64,000 nucleotides of DNA from a virus. Every line of letters starts with the position of its first letter. The stretch's first letter is position 1. The notes below the pieces were generated by a model. It had not been told where the DNA came from, did no database searches, and worked only from the letters and a program-made list of their open reading frames with translations. Below, one piece after another: positions 49,147-58,418 of the stretch. The position numbers were made by a program, and so were the translations under genes. The stretch is taken from IMG/VR virus record IMGVR_UViG_3300025728_000008, positions 62,001-126,000 of that record; one strand, written 5' to 3'.

Positions 49147-51816
49147 TTGTTTATTGATATTGATTATAGTAAACGAATGCAAGAAGCTAAGTTCCATTTA
49201 GCAAAGCCTAATCAGAAAGTCATTTCTCATATCTATGAAAAGATGAACGCTGAAATGTCTATCAAATTAGGAAACATCAATGAATTAAGCTTCTCTATTC
49301 CTCATTTCATTGAAGACCAACAACCTAACGCACACGTAGATATGATTAAACAGAAAATGCTTATCCAAGTAACAATGGGAGCATATAAAGAGTTTTACGT
49401 TGTAGAAGATATTGAAGAAGACGGGGACGATTCTGATATCTTTAACGTTAAGGCTTTTTCTTTAGGTTATGAGTTGAAGGGGAAAGAGGTAAGTGACTAT
49501 ACAGAAGAAGCTATAAATTGTACTGACTTGCTAACAAAACTATTAGAAAGAACAGTGTGGAAAATTGATACAGTTGACCCAATGTTCGATGTGATGTTTC
49601 GTTCGTTTGATTCTGGTGCAGATTCAAATGTTTTGGATTGTATTATTCAAGCAGGAGAAACTTTTGGAGCTTTAATTGTATGGGACACTGTTAGAAGAAG
49701 AGTATCATTTAAGGATATGTCCACAAATGGTACGTTTAAAGGTATGACTGTTAACTATGGAAGATTTTTACAGTCAATCAAACGTTCGAGACAATCAGAA
49801 GAATTAACAACAAGATTGTCGATGTATGGTAATGAGGATTTAAGTATTCATAGAGTGAATCCTACTGGTCAACCATATGTAGAAGATTTCAGTTATTTTA
49901 TGTATCCTTTTGAAAGGGATGCAAATAAAAATGTTCTTAAAGAATCGTTCTTTATGAGTAATGAATTATGTCATGCGATTCTAAATCAAACAGAGTTAAT
50001 AGCTTTACATGCTCCACAAATTAAAAGTATGACAACAGAACAGTTGCAAAAAGAAGCACTATTAATCATAGGAGAAACACAATTAACAGAGTTAGAAGGA
50101 CAAAAGAAAACTATTGAAGGATTACTAGATACAGCAAAAGCGACAGAAAATGCTAGTCTAATCAGTCAAAGACAAGTAGAGCTACATAATAAGAATGCAG
50201 AAATCACTGCAAAGAAACAAGCAAATGATATTATTGTCAACAATATTAACTCATTAAAATCTCAAATTGAAACAAAGCAAAATGAGATTATCACAGGTAG
50301 TGGATTCACTCCTGCTCTTATGGATGAATTAAATTTATTCATAATTGAAAAAAAATGGGTAGATGACAAATACATAAACGATGAAGAATTATATGCAGAT
50401 GGTCTCAAGAAGTTCCAAGAACTAAGAGAGCCAAAAGTAGTATTAGATGTCACAATTGATAACTTACTTGATGTCATTGAAGAACAATATTATTGGGATA
50501 AATTGGTATTAGGTGATTTAATCAAGGTTAAATATCCTCAAATGAAAATAGAGTATATGGCTAAGATTATTGAAATCAAATATAACTTTGAAGAAAGAGA
50601 AGCAAGTATTACAGTAGCAAACACAAAAGATATTTTGAGTGATACTGATAAACTTGTTCAGCTATTATATAGCAGTTCTAGTGCATCTTCCGTTATTCAA
50701 GCAAACAAGTATAAATGGGATAAAGTAAATAAAATCGAAGACGTAGTTAGTAATATTGTTACTAGTGAATGGGATGCAACAAAAAACAAAATCATCGCAG
50801 GTGTGAATAACTCTATTGAAATTGGTAATCGTGGAATGATTGTTACAAGTCCAGATAATCCGAATGAAGTAGTAATTATCCAAAGTGGTGTAATTGCCTT
50901 ATCTCAAGATAAAGGTGAAACATGGAAAACTGCAATCAAACCAGATGGAATTGTGGCAGAAAGACTTATCGGACAAATCATAGCAGGTGAAAATTTAATT
51001 CTCACAAACAGTGCAGGTACTTTCACATTTGATAAAAATGGAGTCAGAATTGATGCTAGTGCATTCATATTAGAATCTTCAAGTGGGAACTTTGATGGGT
51101 CTAAGTTTATTGAATCATCTAATTTTGTTGATGAATTTAAAGATGACAACATGATTACAGCTTATGAAAAGAAAATGTTAAAGATTGAATGGGATAAGCT
51201 TGAAGTAGCTTATAACAAAAACACAGAAAAAATTCATCACATTTTCCCGAATGATGGAGAAGGATTACAGTTTGTAATAGATTTTCATACAAGATATACA
51301 GAATTGTATGATTACTTATTTGTTCAACTTCATGGTTCTAAACCATTGTTAGCATCAGACAATATGACATTCACAACTAGAATAGACAGAAACATGTTCG
51401 ATGCAAGATGGAAAAACTATTACAATGTTCAAGACGAACTTCAAAAACAGATTGATATTATGGTAGCTCAGATTGCAAGAGATGCAAAAATAATTTCTGA
51501 AAACATTCAGCAAGATATTGAAGAAGTTAAAAATGATGTAGTTTACAAAATTGAATTTCATTCGTCAAAAGGTTTTACGTTTAGGAACGGTCAAATCGAC
51601 ACAATGATTACCGCTAAAGTTTGGCGTGGTCAATCAGAGATTACAAATACTGTTCCACAATCTGGATTTATCTGGAAAAAATATGATAAGGATGGAATCC
51701 TTGATACAGCTTGGACAAATGCAAATGTAAATGTCGGAAATGTAATTCACGTTACACATCTTGAGCTTTATCAAAAAGCAATATTCAAGTTGGATATTGA
51801 TATCCCTACACCTTAA
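49147..51816 (+). CDS. tail-associated (Tal-like) baseplate protein, 889 aa
   Basis: Start TTG at 49147 after GAGAGGGGTATAGAGA. Residues 1-430 have the Tal/ReqiPepy6 gp37-like pattern (KEFYVVEDIEEDGDD, TDLLTKLLERTVWKID, VMFRSFDSGADSNVLD). A coiled stretch (about 310-385) with HNKNAEITAKKQAND is followed by a ring-forming block (GDLIKVKYPQMKIEYMAK) of the fold seen in prophage endopeptidase tail proteins. The C-terminal 400 residues form a fibre-like extension with IIQSGVIALSQDKGETW. It caps the tail tube and holds the receptor-binding proteins. Confidence 0.78.
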   Translation: MFIDIDYSKRMQEAKFHLAKPNQKVISHIYEKMNAEMSIKLGNINELSFSIPHFIEDQQPNAHVDMIKQKMLIQVTMGAYKEFYVVEDIEEDGDDSDIFNVKAFSLGYELKGKEVSDYTEEAINCTDLLTKLLERTVWKIDTVDPMFDVMFRSFDSGADSNVLDCIIQAGETFGALIVWDTVRRRVSFKDMSTNGTFKGMTVNYGRFLQSIKRSRQSEELTTRLSMYGNEDLSIHRVNPTGQPYVEDFSYFMYPFERDANKNVLKESFFMSNELCHAILNQTELIALHAPQIKSMTTEQLQKEALLIIGETQLTELEGQKKTIEGLLDTAKATENASLISQRQVELHNKNAEITAKKQANDIIVNNINSLKSQIETKQNEIITGSGFTPALMDELNLFIIEKKWVDDKYINDEELYADGLKKFQELREPKVVLDVTIDNLLDVIEEQYYWDKLVLGDLIKVKYPQMKIEYMAKIIEIKYNFEEREASITVANTKDILSDTDKLVQLLYSSSSASSVIQANKYKWDKVNKIEDVVSNIVTSEWDATKNKIIAGVNNSIEIGNRGMIVTSPDNPNEVVIIQSGVIALSQDKGETWKTAIKPDGIVAERLIGQIIAGENLILTNSAGTFTFDKNGVRIDASAFILESSSGNFDGSKFIESSNFVDEFKDDNMITAYEKKMLKIEWDKLEVAYNKNTEKIHHIFPNDGEGLQFVIDFHTRYTELYDYLFVQLHGSKPLLASDNMTFTTRIDRNMFDARWKNYYNVQDELQKQIDIMVAQIARDAKIISENIQQDIEEVKNDVVYKIEFHSSKGFTFRNGQIDTMITAKVWRGQSEITNTVPQSGFIWKKYDKDGILDTAWTNANVNVGNVIHVTHLELYQKAIFKLDIDIPTP

Positions 51817-51837
51817 AGAGAAAAAGGAATGATTTAA

Positions 51838-53952
51838 ATGGCAATAGTAGCAAGTGGTCAGTTGACCCTAGTAGATTTAAATGATAGTAAACAGTTGATT
51901 ATGTTCATTGGTTCATCACAACCAAGACAAGTAATCTTTAACCCTAATGGAAATACATACACTCCAGATTACTCATCAGTAGCAACAAATAACATATTGA
52001 CACCTCAATTATTTATTGCAGGTACAAATGGAGATGTTTCTGGGCAAGCGACTGCCACTAGATGGTATGTACAGGATGGTTCACAAGGTAATCCGACATT
52101 AATTACAGCAAATTCAAATTATGAATTAAATGGTATCACATTAAAGATAAAAGGAAATGTTCTTTCAGCAAAAGCATCTATGACTTATATTTGTGAAATG
52201 GATTATCTAGATACAGGTACAGGGTTTACTGTAACAGCAAAGGCAGAATATGAGATTGTAAAAATTACTAATGGTACAGATGGTAAAGCTTCTGTACTTG
52301 GATTCCTAAGTAATGATTCTCACAGCATTCCAACAAACAATGATGGTTCTGGTGGTGTTTATACCTCAGCTACTACTACAATGTATGTGTATAATGGAAC
52401 AACAGATGATAGTGCTAACTGGACTTATGTAGCCACTCCATTAGCAGGTGTTACAGGTGCATTAAGTACTACAGGAAATAAAAATGTATATACTGTTTCA
52501 AATATGACTGTTGATGTAGGCTATGTAGATATTACAGCTAGTAGAGCAACCTACCCTTCTATTACTAAAAGATTTACAGTGACTAAAAATAAAGCAGGTA
52601 TTGGGTCAACTGCATATTGGTTAATTTCATCTGCTCCTGTTTTACAGAAGAATGCTTCAAATGTATTTAATCCTACTAGTCTAACATTTACAAGTAAGTC
52701 ACAGAATGGCAGTAATGCGCCTGTAAACTATAATGGTAGATGGGTAATTGAAGATACAACAGATGGAACGAACTGGACAGTTAGAACACTCAACCCTTCA
52801 ACAGATGAAGCAACGAAAACGTATACTCCTTCGGGAACAACTATAAAGGCTGTAAGAGCTAGACTATATGTTGCAGGAGCAACAACTAATCTGTTAGATG
52901 AACAGCAAATCAATGTTGTTTCAGATGGTTCTAATGGAACAGATGGGGTAGACTCTGTTACTGCTGTAGTATGGACACCAGACGGAAATGTTTTAAGAAA
53001 CTCTACTGGAACTTTAACTGCAAAAGCAGATTTATATAAAGGTACTGGAGCAGTATCTTCTGGGTTAAGTTATAAGTGGTACTACCAAGACCCATCATCA
53101 ACTACTGCTGTAGGTGGAGGTGGAGATACAGATGGCGGTGCAGGTTGGAGATTAATGCAAGCAATTGCAAATCCAACTACAGCTCCAACACTTAATGGTG
53201 CTACAGCAGGTGGAACTTTAACAGGTGCAACATACTATGTTAAATATACTTGGACAACTGTAGAAGGAGAAACAATGGTAAGTCCAGAAGCAAGTTTAGC
53301 TGTTACAGCAAACTACAATTTAAAGATTACTATTCCTTCATTCCCTTCTGGAGTAAGTGGAGCAAAAGTCTACGTAGGTACAGCAACAAATGCAAACAAA
53401 TATCAGAACGTTATTTCTACAAGTGGTGGAACATTGACAATCACTGCACCAATTAATGCAAGTGGAGCAACCCCTCCTGCAAGTAATACTGCACAAGTGG
53501 ATAATTGGGGTGTAACAGGATTCGGTGGAGCGACAATTACAATTCCTTCAACATCTATTACAAACGTTGAATCATATAAATGTATAATAACTTACAATAG
53601 TAATAAATACACAGATGTTTGTACAGTGATGGATGTAACTGACCCAATCTTGGTTACTCTTGTTGGAGCATCTATATTTAAGAATGGAACAGGGACAACA
53701 ACTCTAGAAGCAAAACTTTATCAAAACGGTGTAGAAATAGATGTGAAAAACCCTAGTGGTACATGGACTGGTAATACATTCAACTCTGTTCAGATATACA
53801 ATTATACTTGGTATTTATATGATAATAATGGAGCTAAAATGGGAACAGTACCAAGTTGGGGAGCAGGTTCTAAAACGGGAAAACTAGTTATTGTTGATGG
53901 TATAGACGTTGATATTAGAGGTAATATTGTCTGTGAAGTTTCTACTAAATAA
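51838..53952 (+). CDS. receptor-binding/baseplate protein with Ig-like repeats, 704 aa
   Basis: AAAGGAATGATTTAA precedes the ATG. N-terminus MAIVASGQLTLVDLNDSK is homologous to that of the next gene (MPIIGSGQMTLIDMNDV), a shared anchoring module. Residues about 130-330 and 350-480 show two beta-sandwich repeats of Ig-like type (TNGTDGKASVLGF, SNGTDGVDSVTAVVW), a fibronectin-type region (TAPTLNGATAGGTLTGATYY) and a last sandwich. No enzyme motif. Probably a surface-binding tail fibre. Confidence 0.72.
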   Translation: MAIVASGQLTLVDLNDSKQLIMFIGSSQPRQVIFNPNGNTYTPDYSSVATNNILTPQLFIAGTNGDVSGQATATRWYVQDGSQGNPTLITANSNYELNGITLKIKGNVLSAKASMTYICEMDYLDTGTGFTVTAKAEYEIVKITNGTDGKASVLGFLSNDSHSIPTNNDGSGGVYTSATTTMYVYNGTTDDSANWTYVATPLAGVTGALSTTGNKNVYTVSNMTVDVGYVDITASRATYPSITKRFTVTKNKAGIGSTAYWLISSAPVLQKNASNVFNPTSLTFTSKSQNGSNAPVNYNGRWVIEDTTDGTNWTVRTLNPSTDEATKTYTPSGTTIKAVRARLYVAGATTNLLDEQQINVVSDGSNGTDGVDSVTAVVWTPDGNVLRNSTGTLTAKADLYKGTGAVSSGLSYKWYYQDPSSTTAVGGGGDTDGGAGWRLMQAIANPTTAPTLNGATAGGTLTGATYYVKYTWTTVEGETMVSPEASLAVTANYNLKITIPSFPSGVSGAKVYVGTATNANKYQNVISTSGGTLTITAPINASGATPPASNTAQVDNWGVTGFGGATITIPSTSITNVESYKCIITYNSNKYTDVCTVMDVTDPILVTLVGASIFKNGTGTTTLEAKLYQNGVEIDVKNPSGTWTGNTFNSVQIYNYTWYLYDNNGAKMGTVPSWGAGSKTGKLVIVDGIDVDIRGNIVCEVSTK

Positions 53953-53965
53953 TATAACATATTAT

Positions 53966-53994
53966 TTGACAGAAATCAAGAATAATGATATAAT
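53966..53994 (+). promoter_or_regulatory. promoter of the second large tail gene
   Basis: TTGACA (53966-53971), 17-bp spacer, TATAAT (53989-53994) preceded by AATAATGA. It is followed by a hairpin GAGTCTTAC (54016-54024)/GTAAGGCTC (54030-54038) with TTTCTT after it. Confidence 0.87.
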
Positions 53995-54015
53995 AAAAAT
54001 ATGGAAAGTTTTGAA

Positions 54016-54044
54016 GAGTCTTACAGATAGTAAGGCTCTTTCTT
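54016..54044 (+). terminator. leader hairpin with U-rich tail (possible attenuator)
   Basis: A 9-bp stem (one G-U pair) with a 5-nt loop, followed by TTTCTT, lies between a promoter and the 1440-aa gene. It could end a short leader RNA or only reduce readthrough. Confidence 0.5.
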
Positions 54045-54073
54045 AGGATAAAAGGAAAATAGGAGTGATTTTA

Positions 54074-57000
54074 ATGCCAATAATTGGTTCGGGTCAAATG
54101 ACATTAATAGATATGAATGATGTTCTTGTTTCAGCGACTAAACCATCAAATCCTGCCGAGGGACAAATGTGGTGGAATACAACTGAATCACAATTATATA
54201 TTTATCAAGGTGGAAATTGGCAACAATCTACACAGGTAATTAGCGGAGGACGAAATCTACTAAGATATAGTGGTCTATTTAAAGGTACTACTGGTTGGAC
54301 ATTAAATGGTGGAAGTGGATTAACTGTTGATAAAACAACATTTCCAAATGAAGCTGTTTTATCTGCTACAGGTTCAGTAAAAGCAGTAGCAAGCGTACCA
54401 GTTAAAAATGGTCAAGAATACGTATATGCTACAGAGATTATGTTTAATGCAAATATAGATTTAAATTCAAGTTCTCCTTTGCACTATTGGGTAAACTTAA
54501 CTGGTGTGAATGGTACAGCAGGTATTGAAAGAGTTAGTGTAGATGGTGGAGACAGAACACTTGTTGCTAATAAATGGCATAAGATTGTTATTCGATTCAA
54601 AGTTAAAGATGATGGAAATGCTTATGTATTTACACCATTCATCTATAAATCACCAATGACTCAAAAATGGTGGATGAGAACAATCCAATTAATGGAAGGC
54701 AATGTTCCTACTGGATGGTCTCCTGCTCCAGAAGAAGTAGATGAAATTATCACAGATGTCACTGAAACTTTAGGGAACATGGCAAATGACAATCTTGTTG
54801 AATATAATGAAAGAAAAATAATCAAAGAAAAAGTTGAAGAATTAGTTGGTGCATCTGTATTAGATACAGGAGATTTACCTACAATTGCAACTTTGGATAC
54901 TAGTAATAAAGGATTAATTTTCACAGTTAGACAACAAGCTAGACAAGTAGGTATTCCTATAGGAACAACTGCAAGTCCATCAACAGGACACCCGAAATAC
55001 TATGCAGTTCAAACAACTTACGAAGCATTAAAGACATATCTTGAAGGACTAAAAACAACTGATAATATTTCTTTGAGACCTTGGGATGTTTCAACTGGAA
55101 ATCAAAAGAAAGTTATTTCAGTTGTCAAATTGACGTTTAGAACAACTTGGTTAAACTTTTATAATGCGTTGAATGACTTAGCTACATATACTTCTCAAGT
55201 ACAAAATGATGATGCATATAATCCAGTAAGAGTTAATCATGCTAGTAATGGAAACTTTGAAATTCCTTTAACAGAAGGATTATGGAAGAATAGTTATGTT
55301 GGTCAAACAAAAGAAATCGTTGATATTTCAGCAGAAACCGCACCATTCCAATTTGCATATCATGTAAAAAATACAACTAATGCAAATGGCGGTATTTTCG
55401 TTCAAGAGTTGTGGAGTGGAGCAAATGCAGAAGTACTTGTGGATAGAGAAGTTACAATTCAATTTTGGTTGAAATATCAAAATATTGTTGCAGGAGCGCA
55501 AGCTTATTTAGCAGGTAGATTCGGAGAACTTCTTATTGAAGGAGAAAATGCCAGTGCTCAAAAGTTTTATAGATATATTCGTTTTGCTAATACAACAACA
55601 ATGAATGAAGGTTCATATATTACTGGAACAGATATGACATGGAAAAAATACACTGGAACAACTAAATTAACACTTCCTACAGGAGCAACTAAAATCACTA
55701 AAGTGTCATTCAAACATGGCTTAGAAGGTTGTACTGGTGAGTTCTGGAGTACAGGTATTAAACTTGAGTTCGGTGCAAAAGCATCTGATTGGTCAGTATC
55801 TCCAATTGATTTACAACAAAAAGTTTACAAGACTTCATTGGCGGTTGAGCCAAACAATATTACAGCTACAGTAGTAAGTAATCAGACTTTTCTAAATACA
55901 ATAGATAAAGTAGTTTCAAATGAAACAGGATATATCAATAAGAACTATAACTTTGCTGATTGGACAGGAACTTATCCAGTTGGATATAATGGAAATGTCG
56001 GAACAGCAGTAACAAAAGTAACACCATCTGAAACAGGTAATGGTAAGTCTGTAAGATTTACTAATGCTTTAGGAGTAGAAAGTTATTTAAGTGGTGACGG
56101 ATATTTAGATAAACCATATTATCAATATGTATATGTTGAATCAACATTTAAATTAGAAAGTGGTTCTATCAACGGTGCAGGTATTCTCTTTAGATATTTA
56201 AGAGCAGATAATTCAAGTAGTGCGTTTGAAGGTAGATTCAAATTTTCAGATGTTGTCGCTAGTCCAACTTTAAATAAATGGTATACAGTTTCAACAGTAT
56301 TTAAAGTTCCAACACCTGTTGATTTTGGTGGATACAGACTCTACACTATGGGAAGTTATGGAGCATTTGATGCAACAAAACCTGCAAAGTCAATTCTTAT
56401 TGATTCAACAATTTCAAGACCTGCTACAGCAGAAGAAGCAAAAGCATATGAAGCAAATGTTTCAATCAATGATATGACAAACGATAATAAGTTGACAGCT
56501 TTAGAAAAACATGATATGAAGAATCAGTTGGATATGATTGTTGCAGAGAAACCTACATATGAAGCAAAAGCAAATCAGTATTTAATTGTTACAGAAAAGA
56601 ACGCATATGTAACAGCATATAACACTTTATATGATACAGTGAATCCATTGCTTGCAGGAGCTAATTTAAACTTAACATCAGATGTTGTTGGAGCAACTAT
56701 TAGAACACTGTTTAAAAACTATAATGAGAAGAAAGAACTTTTAGAGAAAGCTATCCTAGATGCCTTAAACTTTGGTGGAAGAAACGTAGTCTTCAACTCT
56801 AAATTTAAAACAAATGATAGTGGAGTCTTATTAAATTGGAATGGAGTAGCATCACAAGTTGTTATTAAAGACCCAGAAGCAGATAAACCAGATAGTAATA
56901 TCTGGAGTATTTCAAGAACAGGGCAAGCAACAAACTCTATTCTCAGTACATATTCCAATAAATTTAAAGCAAGTTTAGATGATACATTTGTATTTGCAAT

Positions 57001-58396
57001 TGATTTGAAAGTAGCAAATGTCACTGCATGGGATGTACAAAATCCTTTCATTATGGAATTTTATGATTCAGCAGGAACACGAGTTCAATATGAAGATGTC
57101 ACTATGACAAGATTGAATGCACCAACTCTAGTAAATAATACATGGTATCGTTTATGGTGTGTTATCAAAGTAACAAATGTAACAGTTACTACTGGAGCTA
57201 TTAGATTAGCATTATTCCGAAATGGAGATATTTCAATTCGTGAAGTAAAAATAGAAAAAGGAACAAAGGCTACTGAATTTACTGTAGCACCAGAAGATGT
57301 AGATTCAATGATTTATAACATCGAAACAAGAATGTCATCAGCAGAAATCAAAATCAGTGACAGTTCTATTATAAACACAATTCGACAGTCTACAGACTAC
57401 AAGAATGACTTGAGTGCAAAAGCTGACAACAGTGATTTAGCAGACCTTGCAACAAAAGGTGAAGTTGATAACGCAAATAAAGATGCAAAAAACTATGCAG
57501 ATGATAAAGTTAAAAACATTGACTTTGAGCCATTTGTACTTAAAACACAATTGTCACAAGAAATCACAAATATATCTGCAAAGTTTGAAGCAGGTGGAGG
57601 GGTTAACCTTCTTAAAAATTCTGTCGGATATGGGGTATTAACAGCAACAGCTCAAGATAGCTATGTTCCTGCTTGGACACTTGTTAACCCAACAGCAGTA
57701 CAAACAGTTTCAAGTAGTGCTTTAGATGCATTAGGTTTCGGTAGAGGTTTCCAATTACCACCTAGTTCAATTGCTACAGAAATGAAACAAGATGTATATG
57801 TTCAAGTTGGTCAGCCTTACACTTTGTCATGGTTCATTAACAAAACAAACAATTCATCTAATGCAAACACAGATGGAGCAGTGTATGTCGAATTTCTACA
57901 GGGTGCAACAGTTTTAAGTTCTTATACAACTACCTATGCTAGTGATAAAGTTACAAACGGATTTGAAAAAGGAATGAAAACAATTATTCCAACAGCAGGT
58001 GTTGTAACAGTTAGAGTAAGAGCTAATAAGCTATCAGATATTATTATCAGTGGTTTCATGTTTAATATTGGAGAAGTGGGACTTCAATGGTCTCTAGCTA
58101 CAGGAGAATTGTATAATACAAATATTCGGATGGATATGAATGGTATAAAAGTATCTCAAATTGTTAATGGTGTTGAACGTGGTTACACACAAATTACACC
58201 GCAAGAATTTGCAGGATATTACGATTCTAAAGGCGATGGAAAATATGAAAAAGTATTCTACTTAAAAGAGGACGAAACGGTATCTAAAAAGTTCGTAGCA
58301 AAAGAAGAGTTTACGCTAGGAAGTATTAAGATTATAAAAGTAGAATCTACAGCAAATAAAGGTTGGGCATTCGTACAGGTTGTACCAACTACATAA
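54074..58396 (+). CDS. large tail fibre/receptor-binding protein, 1440 aa
   Basis: ATG at 54074 with AGGAGTG upstream. The N-terminus repeats the anchoring module of the previous gene (IGSGQMTLIDMND) and adds KPSNPAEGQMWWNTTESQLY, a common fibre attachment motif. Three carbohydrate-binding-like beta-sandwich domains (beginning near GGRNLLRYSG, about 65; NGGIFVQELW, about 440; GGRNVVFNSKF, about 900) alternate with helical linkers (VDEIITDVTETL, ALEKHDMKNQLDMI), and GGVNLLKNS opens a fourth near 1180. The architecture matches lectin-like fibres with CBM_4_9-type repeats. Likely binds cell-wall polysaccharide. Confidence 0.78.
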   Translation: MPIIGSGQMTLIDMNDVLVSATKPSNPAEGQMWWNTTESQLYIYQGGNWQQSTQVISGGRNLLRYSGLFKGTTGWTLNGGSGLTVDKTTFPNEAVLSATGSVKAVASVPVKNGQEYVYATEIMFNANIDLNSSSPLHYWVNLTGVNGTAGIERVSVDGGDRTLVANKWHKIVIRFKVKDDGNAYVFTPFIYKSPMTQKWWMRTIQLMEGNVPTGWSPAPEEVDEIITDVTETLGNMANDNLVEYNERKIIKEKVEELVGASVLDTGDLPTIATLDTSNKGLIFTVRQQARQVGIPIGTTASPSTGHPKYYAVQTTYEALKTYLEGLKTTDNISLRPWDVSTGNQKKVISVVKLTFRTTWLNFYNALNDLATYTSQVQNDDAYNPVRVNHASNGNFEIPLTEGLWKNSYVGQTKEIVDISAETAPFQFAYHVKNTTNANGGIFVQELWSGANAEVLVDREVTIQFWLKYQNIVAGAQAYLAGRFGELLIEGENASAQKFYRYIRFANTTTMNEGSYITGTDMTWKKYTGTTKLTLPTGATKITKVSFKHGLEGCTGEFWSTGIKLEFGAKASDWSVSPIDLQQKVYKTSLAVEPNNITATVVSNQTFLNTIDKVVSNETGYINKNYNFADWTGTYPVGYNGNVGTAVTKVTPSETGNGKSVRFTNALGVESYLSGDGYLDKPYYQYVYVESTFKLESGSINGAGILFRYLRADNSSSAFEGRFKFSDVVASPTLNKWYTVSTVFKVPTPVDFGGYRLYTMGSYGAFDATKPAKSILIDSTISRPATAEEAKAYEANVSINDMTNDNKLTALEKHDMKNQLDMIVAEKPTYEAKANQYLIVTEKNAYVTAYNTLYDTVNPLLAGANLNLTSDVVGATIRTLFKNYNEKKELLEKAILDALNFGGRNVVFNSKFKTNDSGVLLNWNGVASQVVIKDPEADKPDSNIWSISRTGQATNSILSTYSNKFKASLDDTFVFAIDLKVANVTAWDVQNPFIMEFYDSAGTRVQYEDVTMTRLNAPTLVNNTWYRLWCVIKVTNVTVTTGAIRLALFRNGDISIREVKIEKGTKATEFTVAPEDVDSMIYNIETRMSSAEIKISDSSIINTIRQSTDYKNDLSAKADNSDLADLATKGEVDNANKDAKNYADDKVKNIDFEPFVLKTQLSQEITNISAKFEAGGGVNLLKNSVGYGVLTATAQDSYVPAWTLVNPTAVQTVSSSALDALGFGRGFQLPPSSIATEMKQDVYVQVGQPYTLSWFINKTNNSSNANTDGAVYVEFLQGATVLSSYTTTYASDKVTNGFEKGMKTIIPTAGVVTVRVRANKLSDIIISGFMFNIGEVGLQWSLATGELYNTNIRMDMNGIKVSQIVNGVERGYTQITPQEFAGYYDSKGDGKYEKVFYLKEDETVSKKFVAKEEFTLGSIKIIKVESTANKGWAFVQVVPTT

Positions 58397-58418
58397 TGAA
58401 TAAAAGGAGAAGATATAC

